Shown: positions 53,751-64,000 of the stretch, one piece after another
Layout: each line of letters begins with the position of its first letter
How positions within the stretch are numbered: the stretch's first letter is position 1
The notes under the pieces: generated by a model
The model's database searches: none
Told to the model about the DNA's origin: nothing
Seen by the model: the letters and a program-made list of their open reading frames with translations, nothing else
Source of the DNA: Aegilops tauschii subsp. strangulata
Taxonomy: Eukaryota > Streptophyta > Magnoliopsida > Poales > Poaceae
Length of the DNA stretch: 64,000 nucleotides
Assembly (NCBI RefSeq): GCF_002575655.3
Contig: NC_053037.3
Coordinates: 443,579,793 to 443,643,792 of the forward strand
Direction: 5' to 3'
Translations under genes and position numbers: made by a program

Positions 53751-54039
53751 CGTCCTAGTAGGGGTATTTCAACTATAGCGAACGATGCTACTGTATGATG
53801 CCGCCACATCACCTATATCCAAAGTTGTGCCACCTTTTTTCTCAATGAGCGTGTTGGATCCCGTGCAACAACCACACAAGTTGCACGTACACATAACACA
53901 TTTACTAGTAATAAATTCTAAAGGACAAATGCCAGTATGCCACACATTCATTAGATGAATTTGTGCACGACTAGTCTACATATATTCACAGCGCTACCGT
54001 TCACAATTTACCATACCCCACTTACACGTTATAGATGGG
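53751..54039. other. 3' flank of the KIB1-4-like pseudogene
   Basis: No gene; probably the 3' untranslated region and downstream flank of the minus-strand pseudogene. Confidence 0.5.
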
Positions 54040-55824
54040 CTACATGTCCTCTTCCAGGTTCCAGTCCCAGGTGTTCTTCATGTATGGCACGATCCATAGC
54101 GGTGGGCAACCAGAATCATTGTCACAGCTTTCTAGTCCGGTTCCACACGATGGAGACTCATCCAAGCTGAAGCGGCATAAATCAGGGATAGCGTGTCCCA
54201 GCATGTCGTTCATCCGGCGGTGCGCACTAAAGGCACAACCATGCTTCATGAACGGCAGGCCTTCGGTGTCGTGCATGTAAGGTGGCATCCGCTTCACAAT
54301 GGGGTAGCTGTCCCCAATGAAAAGCGAGTACTCTCCAAGAGTGTTCCTCGGCACCCACGTAGCATCACGGGGGTAGAACTCGGCGCCGTTCATCTGGTAC
54401 ACGCGGCATCTCAGATCTGGACACATGGTGACGTACACAGTCAAGGTCCATGCATAATAATATTGTGCTCACATATGGCGGTCAGTAATACTGTGCAGCA
54501 AATAGTACTACTCCGGTATAGAGGAAGTAAAATAACCGGCTTATTATATATAACCACTCTTGGCTACATGGATGAGATAGTAAGACATGGAAAAACAAAA
54601 ATGGTGGCAACTAGTGGGTTCAAGTCTTCATGGGCCTAGCTAACTATACACGTCCTCCAAGGTAAAAAGTACTCCTACTAGTAAGTAGTACAACAACGAA
54701 AGAGAAGGCGAGAGGGTTAAAAATATGTAGTACTAAATGGAATACCTGGGTAGATGGTGACGGTCCGATCGTGGTAGATTGTGTGACCATGTTGCACATC
54801 AGTGGTACCATGAGTAACGACTACTAAGATAGTTGATCCCAATATGCCAAAGTCAGCTACAAGGTTACAGGTTAGACCGAATCGCAGATGCAAATGCACA
54901 TCCAGGATCGGCGATCTTATATTGATCGAGGGATGACTGGTACCTGCAAAATTTTGGAGTACCGTTAGGGATGCAAATGATGGTTTGTGCATTCCCTTTG
55001 TAATCTCCCATACTGTAGGATGGCAACCAGATAAAACAAGTCCCCTGGCTTGTCACCGCGAAGATGCGGCCTAGATGGCGCACGGCGTCTTCGAACGTGT
55101 AGGGGTACAAATCTGCCGCGGCCAACATGCGCCAGCCTCTACCGTTACTACCTCTTGGATTGATGGCAATCCTTATGTCAAACACCGCGATGAGATAGTA
55201 ATCGTCGTAGCCGCGTCGCTTTGTCGGTGGGTCCACAATTGCTATCTTCTTCAATCTCATGTAGGCATCATCATACGTATTCAAGCCCAGCCAGTCCGGA
55301 AGGCCGATCCCAATGGTTGAGAAGGGGTCTATGGGAACGGCCGCACTGCTGTGGATGTTGTGCAAAATGATGGTGGTATCCGGCCGGAGGAATGCAAGCC
55401 AATATTCGTTGGCACCGACCCAGACCTATATATAAGACGGTGGGCAGCGGAGAAATTACGGGATGGAAATGGAATAACTAAGTACTACATGATCAAACTC
55501 CATGACTGACCTGCTCATCGGACAAAATCCGACTACCTCTCAACGTCGCCAACTCTAGCGGAGTCAACGTGCAACCATGGCCAGGGACCGGTGGACTGTT
55601 CGAAGGATTGTCCCATAGAAGAACCTTCTCCTCGAGGACGCATGGAAGACCAACAAGCATGGCCTTTTCCCAAGCTTGTTTAAGCACCGTCTTGAAAAAG
55701 TTGGTGCAGGAAGCACCGAGTCTTGCGGCGGTGAGGACGTCGGAGCGGCATGCGATTTCTCCCAAAGATCGTTGTCCAAGGTCTCCCAGCCCCGACGAGG
55801 AGGAGAACCGCCTGGCGAATCCAT
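54040..55824 (-). pseudogene. KIB1-4 beta-propeller (DUF295) F-box-like gene, frameshifted
   Basis: Minus-strand gene of the DUF295/KIB1-4 family; family members are F-box-like, probably SCF substrate adaptors. Three exons are inferred: 55824-55511, 55425-about 54746 and 54416-54040 (stop TAG 54040-54042). The first has an F-box-like part (GWETLDNDLWEK, then ACRSDVLTAARLGASC); the second ANEYWLAFLRPDTT, then FAVTSQGTCFIWLPSYS; the third TLGEYSLFIGDSYPIV and a PPLWIVPY end. The ATG at 55824 is the first in frame. A one-base loss near 55755-55757 shifts the frame between DLWEK and IACRSD. A second break with a stop lies at 54865-54867, after which ADFGILGSTILVVV resumes in another frame. It is therefore probably a pseudogene. 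Splice sites use GT/AG (cag|gtcagt, tatag|gtctgg, ccag|gtattc). Confidence 0.8.
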
Positions 55825-56570
55825 GGGAGCAGCGACGAACTGCCTTCTCTTCGGGGGGAGGGGAACTGGCGAGGAGGAGATAAGAGCGTAGTAACCGGAG
55901 GGCCTCGTCCCTTCCAACTGTAGCTCCTCGATCGTTCCTTAGCGAAGGGGTGAGGCTATTATTTACTACGTACAGATATTGTAGCAGTACTATGACTACT
56001 TTTTCAACTAGTAGTGCGATGTACTGTGCTTCTAGTATATTGCACCAGTTTTGAACTCTTATTAATCTCGGGGCAAAGGAGCTGCAGTTGGAACTGGAGG
56101 GTAGTACTGTTCTCTAGAACCATCATTGTACTATCAATGCAGGGAAAGTACACCTGCATAGTGGGTACTCTCGGTGCTCTATTCAAGCGCGTAGCTGGCC
56201 TACTCAGCCGCTCCTCTCACGCACACACTAGCAGCCTGTTTATCAGCGACGGTTATTGCGGGGGCAGAACATTTGAGTTATTTAATACAGCGAGACTAGG
56301 CTTTTCGCTTCCATTTGTGGAGGTGTAATGGATCTCGTCGAACTTTGTTAGTAGTTCCTTCTTTATGAATGAGATGAGGCAAAGCTTTTGCCTCCGTTTA
56401 AAAAAATCACGTCAAAAGGAATTTCTTTTATAGAGCCGATAATGGAGTGAAGTCCATGCGTGCAACGCTACAAGCTACAGAGTACTAGTAGAGTACTAGC
56501 CCTTTACGTACAGAGCCATATTGCACAGTTCCTAATGCCGCGCCAGGCTTTTCCGGCTCCTCGGGCTTAA
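55825..56570. other. 5' flank of the KIB1-4-like pseudogene
   Basis: No other gene is supported. The first 100 bp are GC-rich and could be the 5' untranslated region (an upstream frame has a stop and no ATG). The rest is AT-rich with scattered tagtactagt motifs. An A-rich gcctccgtttaaaaaaatc near 56390 resembles a retroposon tail. Confidence 0.45.
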
Positions 56571-57130
56571 TTGGGAGGCACTAGTTTAAATATGCTACTA
56601 GCTGACGAGGAAGCTGCAAGCGAGGTGTGGCTAGGGCGAGCACGCGAGCCACGAGATGATTGGAAGGAAAACCCATTCACGTGGCTGGGCTATCCAGTGC
56701 ACCCAGATTGTGGTGCGACACGACCGTTCGACTTCAAAACTCAAACTACCCGTGTACAATATTGGCTCGCATCGAAGTTACTATTTAAAAAAAAGGCCAA
56801 CGTGCATTCGGCCGGGATCGAACCCACAAAACGAGGTATACACTACCGCGACCACTAGTAGTACTCGTTGGAGTACAACGCAACCTAGAATCGCCTTTGT
56901 CACTAGTAGTACATTGTTCCTTACAAGAAACCACTAATAATGCCAAGAAACTACTACCACTTGCATACGTGGCAGACTTAAGATAAGACTACCTTATCAA
57001 CCATTGTACATGCCCTTACCAACCAGCCCTACCAAGAAACGACTAATCTAAAAGTGCCGTTATAGGCATGTTTCAACTCATGTCGCCCCTTAAGTCAATG
57101 CCTTCTATTCGACCGACAAGTTTGGCGTTA
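56571..57130. other. Unassigned sequence with a tRNA-like B box
   Basis: On the minus strand GGGTTCGATCCCGGC (56811-56825) matches a Pol III B box, and a run of eight T (56787-56794) follows 16 bases after. This suggests a tRNA-derived SINE or tRNA fragment, not a functional tRNA. The remainder has repeated accaagaaacnactaat motifs (56930-57050). Confidence 0.4.
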
Positions 57131-58022
57131 TGACTTGTGGGACCTACATGTCAGTCTGCACAAAAATCCCCGAGTGACCTCCTACCTCCGGCCCGTCCAC
57201 CTAGTCATCCTCGGCCATGGGACACAGCTACCGCCGCCGGCAGAAGGCAAGGTCAAAACCGCCGGCGGCGGTGCGGAGCCCATCTTGCGGCAGCCCGGAT
57301 GCCAGCTCCGTCCGGCGCTCGCGGCAAAGATAGCTCCATCCAGCTGCTTGTCTGCAAGGTTTGCTAGCTAGATTGGCACGGCGGTGCGACGGCTTGCTCG
57401 CGCGCGCCGCGCTAAGGCAAGCCATCTGGCTCGAGCGAAGGCCAGCGCGGCGGCTTGCTCACTCGTGAGTCACGCTCGGGCCAGCCTGCCAACCCGTGCG
57501 GAGGCCAGCGCGGCGTCCGGCCTGTCCGACGGAGCGGCGGCCAACTCGCTCATCACCGGCGCCACCGACGAACACGCATTAGTACTGTTTGAAGTAATGT
57601 TCAGGAAAAATAATGATTTGAGGGGGAATAACAGGATAGAAGGTCTGATGTGGGTCCCTCGTGTCAACGGTCAAACAAAATGTGTTGGTTTAAGCTGCCT
57701 CGTCAGCACGGACGTGTGGGCCAATCCTGTCATAAACGGGTTTAAACGAGCCTAATCGGCACTAGGTAGTATTTTTTGGCGCGGATTAAGAAATTTTGGG
57801 TGTGTTTTTGCTATTTTTTGTACAATAGTTTCTTCCTACGGCTGATTGAAAGTGGTAGTTTTTTGTTAAATACTCTACATATTGTAAGTAGGAGTGAAAG
57901 TTAAGCTTTGGAAGCCAATAAGCAAGGCTAGTTACATAGTGCATATGTGTACGTGATTGAAAGTAAATATCAACCATGAGTGACTAATATCTTGATGGAA
58001 AACTCGAAACTATGGAAATACT
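57131..58022. other. GC-rich then AT-rich unassigned sequence
   Basis: 57.15-57.56 kb is GC-rich with gcgcgcgcc and a repeated ggcttgctc/gccagcgcggcg pattern; frames on both strands lack domains. From 57640 gtgggtccctcgtgtcaacggtc recalls the CACTA arm motifs. I see no supported gene. Confidence 0.45.
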
Positions 58023-58027
58023 AGCAA

Positions 58028-58380
58028 TTTTTGCATGGTTGGAAATACTAGCAATGTTCACGTGCATTGCAACGGATCATAATTAGAATAATACTTATGA
58101 ACAAACTTGATACAAAACACTCTAATTTTGATATACATATATCACTAGAGATATATTATGTTTCAATCAGAATATATTGCTTGGGCTGTTTTGGTGAGGT
58201 GAGGGAGGGATGTGGTTGGTTTTAAGATACTAATTATTGGTTTTTCTGCAAATTGGTAGAGAAGTGGGATGTTGGTGAGAAAAGGCAACAACTTACCTCA
58301 CAGTCATTAGATGTAGATCTAATGGTCAGAAATGATGGATGGCAGACACACCATCATCACCAACTTAGTCTTCTGTAGGA
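58028..58380 (-). mobile_element. Helitron-like non-autonomous element, copy 3
   Basis: On the minus strand it starts tcctacagaagactaagttgg and ends gttgcaatgcacgtgaac then attgctag before T. It is colinear with copy 1 (39455-39830): aacttacctcaca, gatggcagacacaccatcat. Confidence 0.6.
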
Positions 58381-58382
58381 GT

Positions 58383-58808
58383 ACCAGCAAGATGTCTGTG
58401 CATTGCACGGAACATCAAGATGCATTTTTTTATAAAACACTTATTGTGATTGACCCATGCGGGAGTAACCCCATGTGTAAAAACTAATGATATCTCGAGA
58501 AATAGGATATAAGGTGAAGACGAGTGGGGCGTGGTGGTGATTGGTGGTCGGACTGAGCGGAGGCATGGGCATGGACAATGCCGGCAGCGGCCACCAGGCC
58601 AATTTGTTCCAAAGGCTTCCTTTTTTAATTGCTCAACAATGAGGTTGTTGGAGATAAGGATGAACGAGGGAAGGCCTTGTGTGCAAGTGTGGAGAGAGGT
58701 GCGGGTATCTTTTTGTTTAATTTCCATCCGTCAGATATAGATCGCACGGTCTATATTGTAAGATGGCACGCGTACCATCATCACCAACTCGGTTTTTTAT
58801 AAGAGAAG
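58383..58808 (-). mobile_element. Helitron-like non-autonomous element, copy 4, adjoining copy 3
   Basis: On the minus strand it starts tcttctcttataaaaaaccg and ends tgcaatgcacagacatcttgctgg. It lies head-to-tail with copy 3, a few bases apart. Its interior shares atccgtcagatata and ttgtaagatgg with copy 2. Confidence 0.6.
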
Positions 58809-59094
58809 AAATATAAGTATGAGATACAAATGTATTATCGATACTTGTTTCCGTAAACTAGGATCTACATTCTATTCAACGCCTCAGCATGTGGGGCCTT
58901 AGCACAATGACTTCTCGACTGTGTAAAACAAAGATTTTCCCGTCGCCGATAAGGAGGGGGTGACGGCGGCGCGTTTTCGACTTGCTCTAGTCCTAGTAGT
59001 CATACTAGGTGGTCTACGCACGTGTAGATTTATTCTTTTTCATGTCTCATGTTCGCCGTACTGCCACGACTGTTGATGAATAGACGGTAAGTTA
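58809..59094. other. Unassigned sequence
   Basis: No gene or element ends recognised. Confidence 0.5.
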
Positions 59095-60240
59095 TTCACG
59101 GGGAAACCCTTGTTGGGCGTGTTTGCGAGAGAGAGAGACAGTGTGCGCATGTGATATGTCTAGAGACTGAGGCAATGCTAGGAGATTCTTTGTGTCTATG
59201 TGTGTGGAGGATAGAGAGAGACATGTACATGGGGCTTTGTGTTGTGTAACGTGGAGACATATAGACATAATCAGAGAGTGAGTGTGTGAGATACACATGC
59301 GGACATGGGGAGAGATGAGGATCCAGATAAATGGGTGTTTGTGCATGTATGTGTGTGTTTGTGTGCGCGTTTGTGTGTGAGAGGGAGTGTGTGTATGTGG
59401 AGTAGAGAGACCACTAATGATGTAAGCCTAGTATAAGGGAAGGGGGAATGGTGTGACATGTGTGTCAGAGAGAGACAAAGGCATGTGTAGTAGCGGGATA
59501 GCATGGGTGCGGGCGCGGAGCAGACTATTTGGAAGAGACATCGAGTGTGTGTGGGAGAGGGGTGTGAGAGCGAGCGAGCGAGAGAGAGAGAGGGAGAGAG
59601 CGACGGAGAGAGAGAGGAAGAGGGGGGAGAGGGGTCGTTTGTGTCCATAAATGGTGTATAGATAGGGAGACAATGTTGATGTTGTTCGAAATTGGCCTAT
59701 GTACGGAGACGCAAGGGAAGGGAGTCATCGTGTGTGTGATAGGGACTTCATGAGAGATCTAGAATAGATGGTGTAGAGAACAACGTGCGAGATTGAGAAC
59801 GATGATACATTAGGGAGCTATGGAAAGAGTCACGGCATATATGTATACAGGGAAGGAGCTGGGGCGGGTCCGCATGTGGGAGAGACAGAAAGAGGAGAGT
59901 GGTGCACAAGGAGACAAAGTGTGCTTGTTTGCAGTGGGGGTGGTGTGCGAGGTGAGTGTGCGAGAACCACATAACTAGGGACATAGACGTTTGGGGGCGA
60001 TGTTTTGTGTGTATGGGAAAGATACACTCAACATAGTGCGTGTGCTTGGCAAAGAGAGATGCTGGGAGACCTAGAGAGTGGGGGAAGAGATGTGTGCATG
60101 CTCGAGAGACAAGATAGAGACCTATATTGGGGTCCGGACTTTAGAAGAGAGGGGGCGTTAATGTGCTCGTGTGTTCGTGTTTGGGGGAGAGAACGACTTG
60201 TGTAATTGAGATATATATGGTCAATAGTGTGTGCACTCAT
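59095..60240 (+). repeat. GA/GT-rich strand-asymmetric tract 2
   Basis: About 1.15 kb of degenerate gagaga/tgtgtg sequence, poor in C on the plus strand, with a pure gagagagagag core at 59579-59593. Minus-strand Ser/His/Leu-rich frames here follow from composition. It resembles tract 1 in composition and length. Confidence 0.72.
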
Positions 60241-60720
60241 GGTTGATCAATTTGTTTCACAGTTTGGACTATGAGATAACGATACTTTTGAACATGCGTG
60301 ATATACCGTGATGTACCAGAATTACAAACCTAAGATTGGAATTTTGGAATTCGACTCCATCATTAGCTTTTTTAATTCATTTATACGGAGGTACATTTTT
60401 TAAGCTGGGATTTCGTGATTTCAAATTCATATATCAAACCTAGAGATATACACATACGGGCATGTTCAAACTTTATAATCATCCACTTTATTCATACACA
60501 TACACATTTTTGCTTTTGTCATCATATTTAGGATAAACACATTTGGAATTTCATTTGAATTGGATCGTATGATGGTATTTGCTTGTACTAGCTCAATGAT
60601 CCATATTTGAATTGAATGGACAATCTAAGTTTCGTGTTGGAGACATTGATTTTTAAAACTTGCACTTTTTTGCATGCAAAACAAATAAATTCTCGGCCAT
60701 GACATCATAGTCGGCCGTAC
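60241..60720. other. AT-rich unassigned sequence
   Basis: Upstream flank of the predicted gene. No motif is recognised. Confidence 0.5.
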
Positions 60721-61340
60721 AAGAGCAGAACAATTATAATTTCAGGCGCTAAAAGCTTTGAAACTTCCCGCTCACATCGAAATATCTCGCGCCCGAAAGT
60801 TTAGCCCTATGATATTCCTGTTTTACCCCTGCCACATGAACGGAAAAGGGCTGCTTGGGTAACTCCATTGTTTCCCCCTCTTTGCCCCCAACATTCTTAC
60901 CTAGAGCCCCTCCCCTCCCCTTCCCCTCCCCGACCCCCAAACCCCGGCAAGCCGCCGAATCTAGTCCTCCACCGCAGCGGTGGACCTCACACCCCGCCGG
61001 ATCTACCTTCCCCACCTTGGAACCCCCAAATTCCAACTCACCACTTCACCGGAGCCGCTTCAGCGACTGGCTTGTCCACCGCTCCAGATCTCCTTGACCG
61101 CCATCATGGTCCACCGCACCGGATCTGCTTAACCGGCGCCCTTGTCCACCACAGTGTAGGCCCTTCAGTGACTCCCTCGTCCGCCCCATCGCTGGCCCTT
61201 CATACAAGCCCTCGTCCGCTGCAACAGATCCGCCTCACTGAAAGCACTGTACACCGCACCCGCCGAAGCCTTCGTCCACTGCACCGGACCCGCTCCACGG
61301 ACGCCATATTCAACTCCACCGGCCCTGCGTTACCGACGCC
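60721..61340 (+). repeat. GC-rich first-exon region with 35-bp minisatellite
   Basis: A ggcgctaaaa and ttcccgc-containing segment (60747-60775) could be promoter. CT-rich 5' sequence follows (60870-60960). From 61060 to 61340 a 35-36-bp unit with the core cttgtccaccgcaccggat repeats seven or eight times. Since 35 is not a multiple of three, the repeats shift frame, which suggests an untranslated exon. A comparable pattern lies at 45.0-45.3 kb. Confidence 0.6.
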
Positions 61341-63378
61341 GCAGCCTCATCAGGTTATTTCGATATGTACTCCTTAGGTTTTTCTCTTCTTGATCGTGCA
61401 ACTGTTCACTTACCACAGATGAGCTTTCTTGCATGTCGATAGGCGCCGCAACCGAAGCACCAGAGCCGCTTGAGCGATGGCGACAGCCGGCCCAAACTCA
61501 ACCGCAACACGAGCACCATCGACGATCCTTAGCTATCAAGTATGACAACGATACGCCGTCGAGAATCAGGTACTATTTTCCAACGGCCGGCGCCTACGTT
61601 CACTTTCTTAGCATAAGCACCACACGTTTGAATTTCTTCAGGACATCATTCAATTTCTCATCAGACGCGTTATTCTGCTTGCCCCTGTAGGGCCATACTT
61701 CTGGCAATGAACATGTTACATGTGCTAAATTACATACAAGTGCACATATAGTTAATATGCTTTAGTTTTGTCCCAAGTATTACTGTACTTCCTAGATATC
61801 ACTGCCTACTATTTTACTTCTTGCATGTTATATTTATGATAATGGTGTTGTTCTGATGCCACCTGTTGGTTCCATCAGACTGCTTCATGTTCTCTATGCT
61901 TAATTACACATCAGCAAACTAGCATGTGGTTCCGCTGCTTTTTGTTCGTTTTACCCTACATTTTCTGATGCTAGCTATTACATCACTGCTCCGAGCCTCT
62001 GTTCATTACTTTTCTGTGTGTTCTTGATCTTCCCAAGTTGCATGACTAATTTGATGCTTCTATTAATTATGGAGCTGCCAACCCCATCAAGCAAAATATT
62101 TCTTCTTTTGGGGCTGGCACCTCGTACAAGCATAAAAATAGAGGGAAGCAGATATATTGTCGTGTATGCACACACCGTTCTTTCATTAGTTTAGATGAAC
62201 CATTGATGATCAATTCGAACCAGTGCATGCGATTAAAATTAATTTTACCAGAATAGAGGGTGCAGAATAAACTACAACAACTAGATTTGCAACCATGGGA
62301 TGCTGACGATATCTTCAAAGAACATTGCAACAGCAGCGAGGCTTCACAGCAACATATGGTAAGCCAGTGTGTTTTTGTACATGTGAAATGTAATGCGTGT
62401 GGGCTGCTTTCTTGGCTTGTGCCCTCAACCTGTAATCCTACAGAATTACAAATAGTTCAGTTGTCTGCTTTGCTGTATTGCTTGATTCGAATGCTTGTTT
62501 GTTAGTTGGTACGCTATACCTGAGTTGGCCAATATGTCAGCAGTGCCTGCTGTACTATCGTAAAGAAATGCATGCCTAGTTCATTTGAGTCCTTAACTTT
62601 TCCTCTGAACTTCATCACAAGACTGTCTTCGTAGTTTATATGAGGCCACACAGTTAAGTGCTTTCTCAGATTATTTCAACTGCTTAAATGCCTTGGCAAC
62701 TTAAATGTAGCGGTGGTACACTCCCTTTCAACTAGGGATGTCAACTGGGTCCCGTTTAATCCCAATTAAAGTCCACTAGTGGTATATAGTTCAAAAGAAT
62801 TTTTTTGTTTTTTGAGGAAAATGAACTAGGGAGCTAGCAAAAACTAACTGGATGGGACTGGCGGATGTCGTTTATTTGCCACTTACATCCCTAGTTTCAT
62901 CTTACCATTTTAATCTCTTTTTGGCTGATGTTGCTCCGAACCATTTAAATATAGCTTGCCATGCTCGGCAATAATTCGTATGTCGTTTACCATGTAAGCT
63001 TACTGCCTGGATCATGCGATAACCATCTCTTACTTATGTTCAGCGGAATCCTTTCAGGATGCCGTTCACACTAGGACACAATGTACAACCCCAGAATCTA
63101 TTTGTGGAAGCAGTGCGCCATCCATGTTACCAGATGGTAGCAGTTCAGAGGCAACACCGCTGGAAAGCAGTCCGAGCACTGATATTATAGTTCTTGAGGC
63201 TCTACTAGAGGCAGAAAGAGATGGTGTGGCTGCCATGAATGAGGTAATCTTGATCCTGAAGCTGGAAATCTTGCAATTAGCTGCACGCATTATGCAAGCA
63301 ACCCAAGGATTGGAGGAAGTAAGAATGTTGCATTTGAAGACGAAGGAGGCCTGCTGCTTCTGCTATCTGAAGCCCAGG
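61341..63378 (+). other. Predicted plus-strand gene of unknown function
   Basis: Exon candidates are 61442-61569 (gatag|gcgccg to atcag|gtacta, with EAPEPLERWRQPAQTQPQHE), 62257-62358 (LQQLDLQPWDADDIFKEHC, donor atg|gtaagc) and 63058-63378 (tttcag|gatgcc to cccagg|gtaatc). The last encodes SSEATPLESSPSTDIIVLEA, then heptad-like MNEVILILKLEILQLAARIM and a CCFCY end. The second and third exons are in one phase; the first does not join cleanly, so the model is tentative. The Ser-rich plus coiled-coil layout is like the end of the En/Spm-like gene at 47-50 kb, but I do not recognise the protein. The gene may continue past 63378. Confidence 0.42.
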
Positions 63379-64000
63379 GTAATCCCAGTTCTTCTTTAGA
63401 TACCAGTTGAAATTGTCATTAGATTATTGATCTTGCATGTTGTGTCATGTCTGTGAATGGATTATGTGGTAAGATCCCCAATGTTGTCCATGAGTTGTAA
63501 TGATCCGAATTTTGTAGGCGAGCTAATCCTCAGTACTTGTATGATTGACATAAGGTGAACGGTTTTTCGTGTGAGCATATTGTATTGGATGAAATAACTA
63601 TTTGACTCAAAGTGTATCCAACCTACTGAATTCGAAGATCATGGCATTTCTAAATCATAATCATATATAAAGGTGGAATAAATCTTTGTTGTGGTTTTGA
63701 AGAAATAAATAACAAAACGTAGAATTATCTGTGGATATTATTAATCGAATAAAAATTGGATTTGGATTTAGTTGCCAGGGCCCACACGTGAATGCTAATT
63801 CTCCCAAGTTTTGAACGAAGCGGCTAAACACCCACTATCATTTGTGGGCTGCCCGAAGCAAGTGTTTGCGAGATGGAAATTACTGTCTACCCCTGACACT
63901 TGACATCCTTATCGACCGGATTTACACTGCTGTCGATAGGGGTAGACCTGTAACTTCAATCAGACATGACACAACGGCCTCTGAGCCCATTCAGACACGG
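63379..64000. other. Unassigned right edge
   Basis: AT-rich intron or flank to about 63780, then a segment with cgaccggatttacactgctgtcgataggggtagacc (63914-63949), which includes an imperfect inverted repeat. No gene is supported. Confidence 0.45.

Noticed and set aside
54193..54639. 148-codon plus-strand frame over the KIB1-4-like pseudogene
   Set aside because: It is the opposite strand of a recognisable exon and has no motif of its own.
1..64000. tRNA, rRNA and organellar insertions
   Set aside because: No cloverleaf, rRNA core or plastid/mitochondrial gene sequence was recognised apart from the primer sites and one B box.

Overview
The window looks like intergenic chromosome of a Triticeae grass (wheat, Aegilops or barley type). 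The evidence is a reverse-complemented BARE1/WIS/Angela-type LTR, an Athila-like (Sabrina-type) LTR element with a tRNA-Asp primer site, Stowaway MITEs of the CTCCCTCCGTTCC type, and CACTA ends beginning CACTACAAAAAAA. Most of the 64 kb is nested transposable elements and their decayed passengers. There are no rRNA genes, tRNA genes or CRISPR arrays. I see only one sequence that resembles a conventional plant gene family member, a broken KIB1-4/DUF295 gene. Family names for elements come from memory; the structures (LTR ends, TSDs, TIRs) are read directly from the sequence.

Layout. 1-11907: a degenerate minus-strand Ty3/gypsy element (A) running off the left edge, split by a complete plus-strand Athila-like element (B, 1806-10018, TSD atcct). 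11908-12629: one end of a CACTA element. 12630-22578: first copy (copy 1) of a multi-exon gene whose second copy lies at 44.6-50.6 kb. Copy 1 is split by a complete minus-strand gypsy element (C, 13875-21264, TSD tatct) that has lost most of pol but keeps an antisense ORF. 22582-26058: an LTR-like fragment, a second CACTA end, a truncated antisense BARE1/Angela-type LTR, and about 190 bp unassigned. 26059-52136: a candidate complete 26-kb CACTA element with matching terminal repeats and a 3-bp TSD (tag). 52137-64000: MITEs, paralogues of sequence found inside the CACTA, the KIB1-4/DUF295 pseudogene, Helitron-like elements, a GA/GT-rich tract, and a predicted gene of unknown function at 60.7-63.4 kb.

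The candidate CACTA is the most interesting part. Its left arm is subterminal repeats. Its middle carries four promoter-plus-first-exon units on the minus strand, followed by eight copies of an exon-like module built around a 21-nt core and one CCHC zinc-knuckle exon. Its right part carries a plus-strand gene with a Ptta/En-Spm (Transposase_24-like) domain. Several internal blocks (38.1-39.4, 39.5-39.8 and 43.8-44.0 kb) have relatives just outside its right end (52.6-53.75 and 58.0-58.8 kb). That suggests captured local sequence, or a segmental duplication that predates the transposon.

No gene network can be inferred. The coding capacity visible is transposon Gag, protease, RT and En/Spm-like sequence, almost all of it broken by stops, frameshifts or deletions, plus captured or host fragments.
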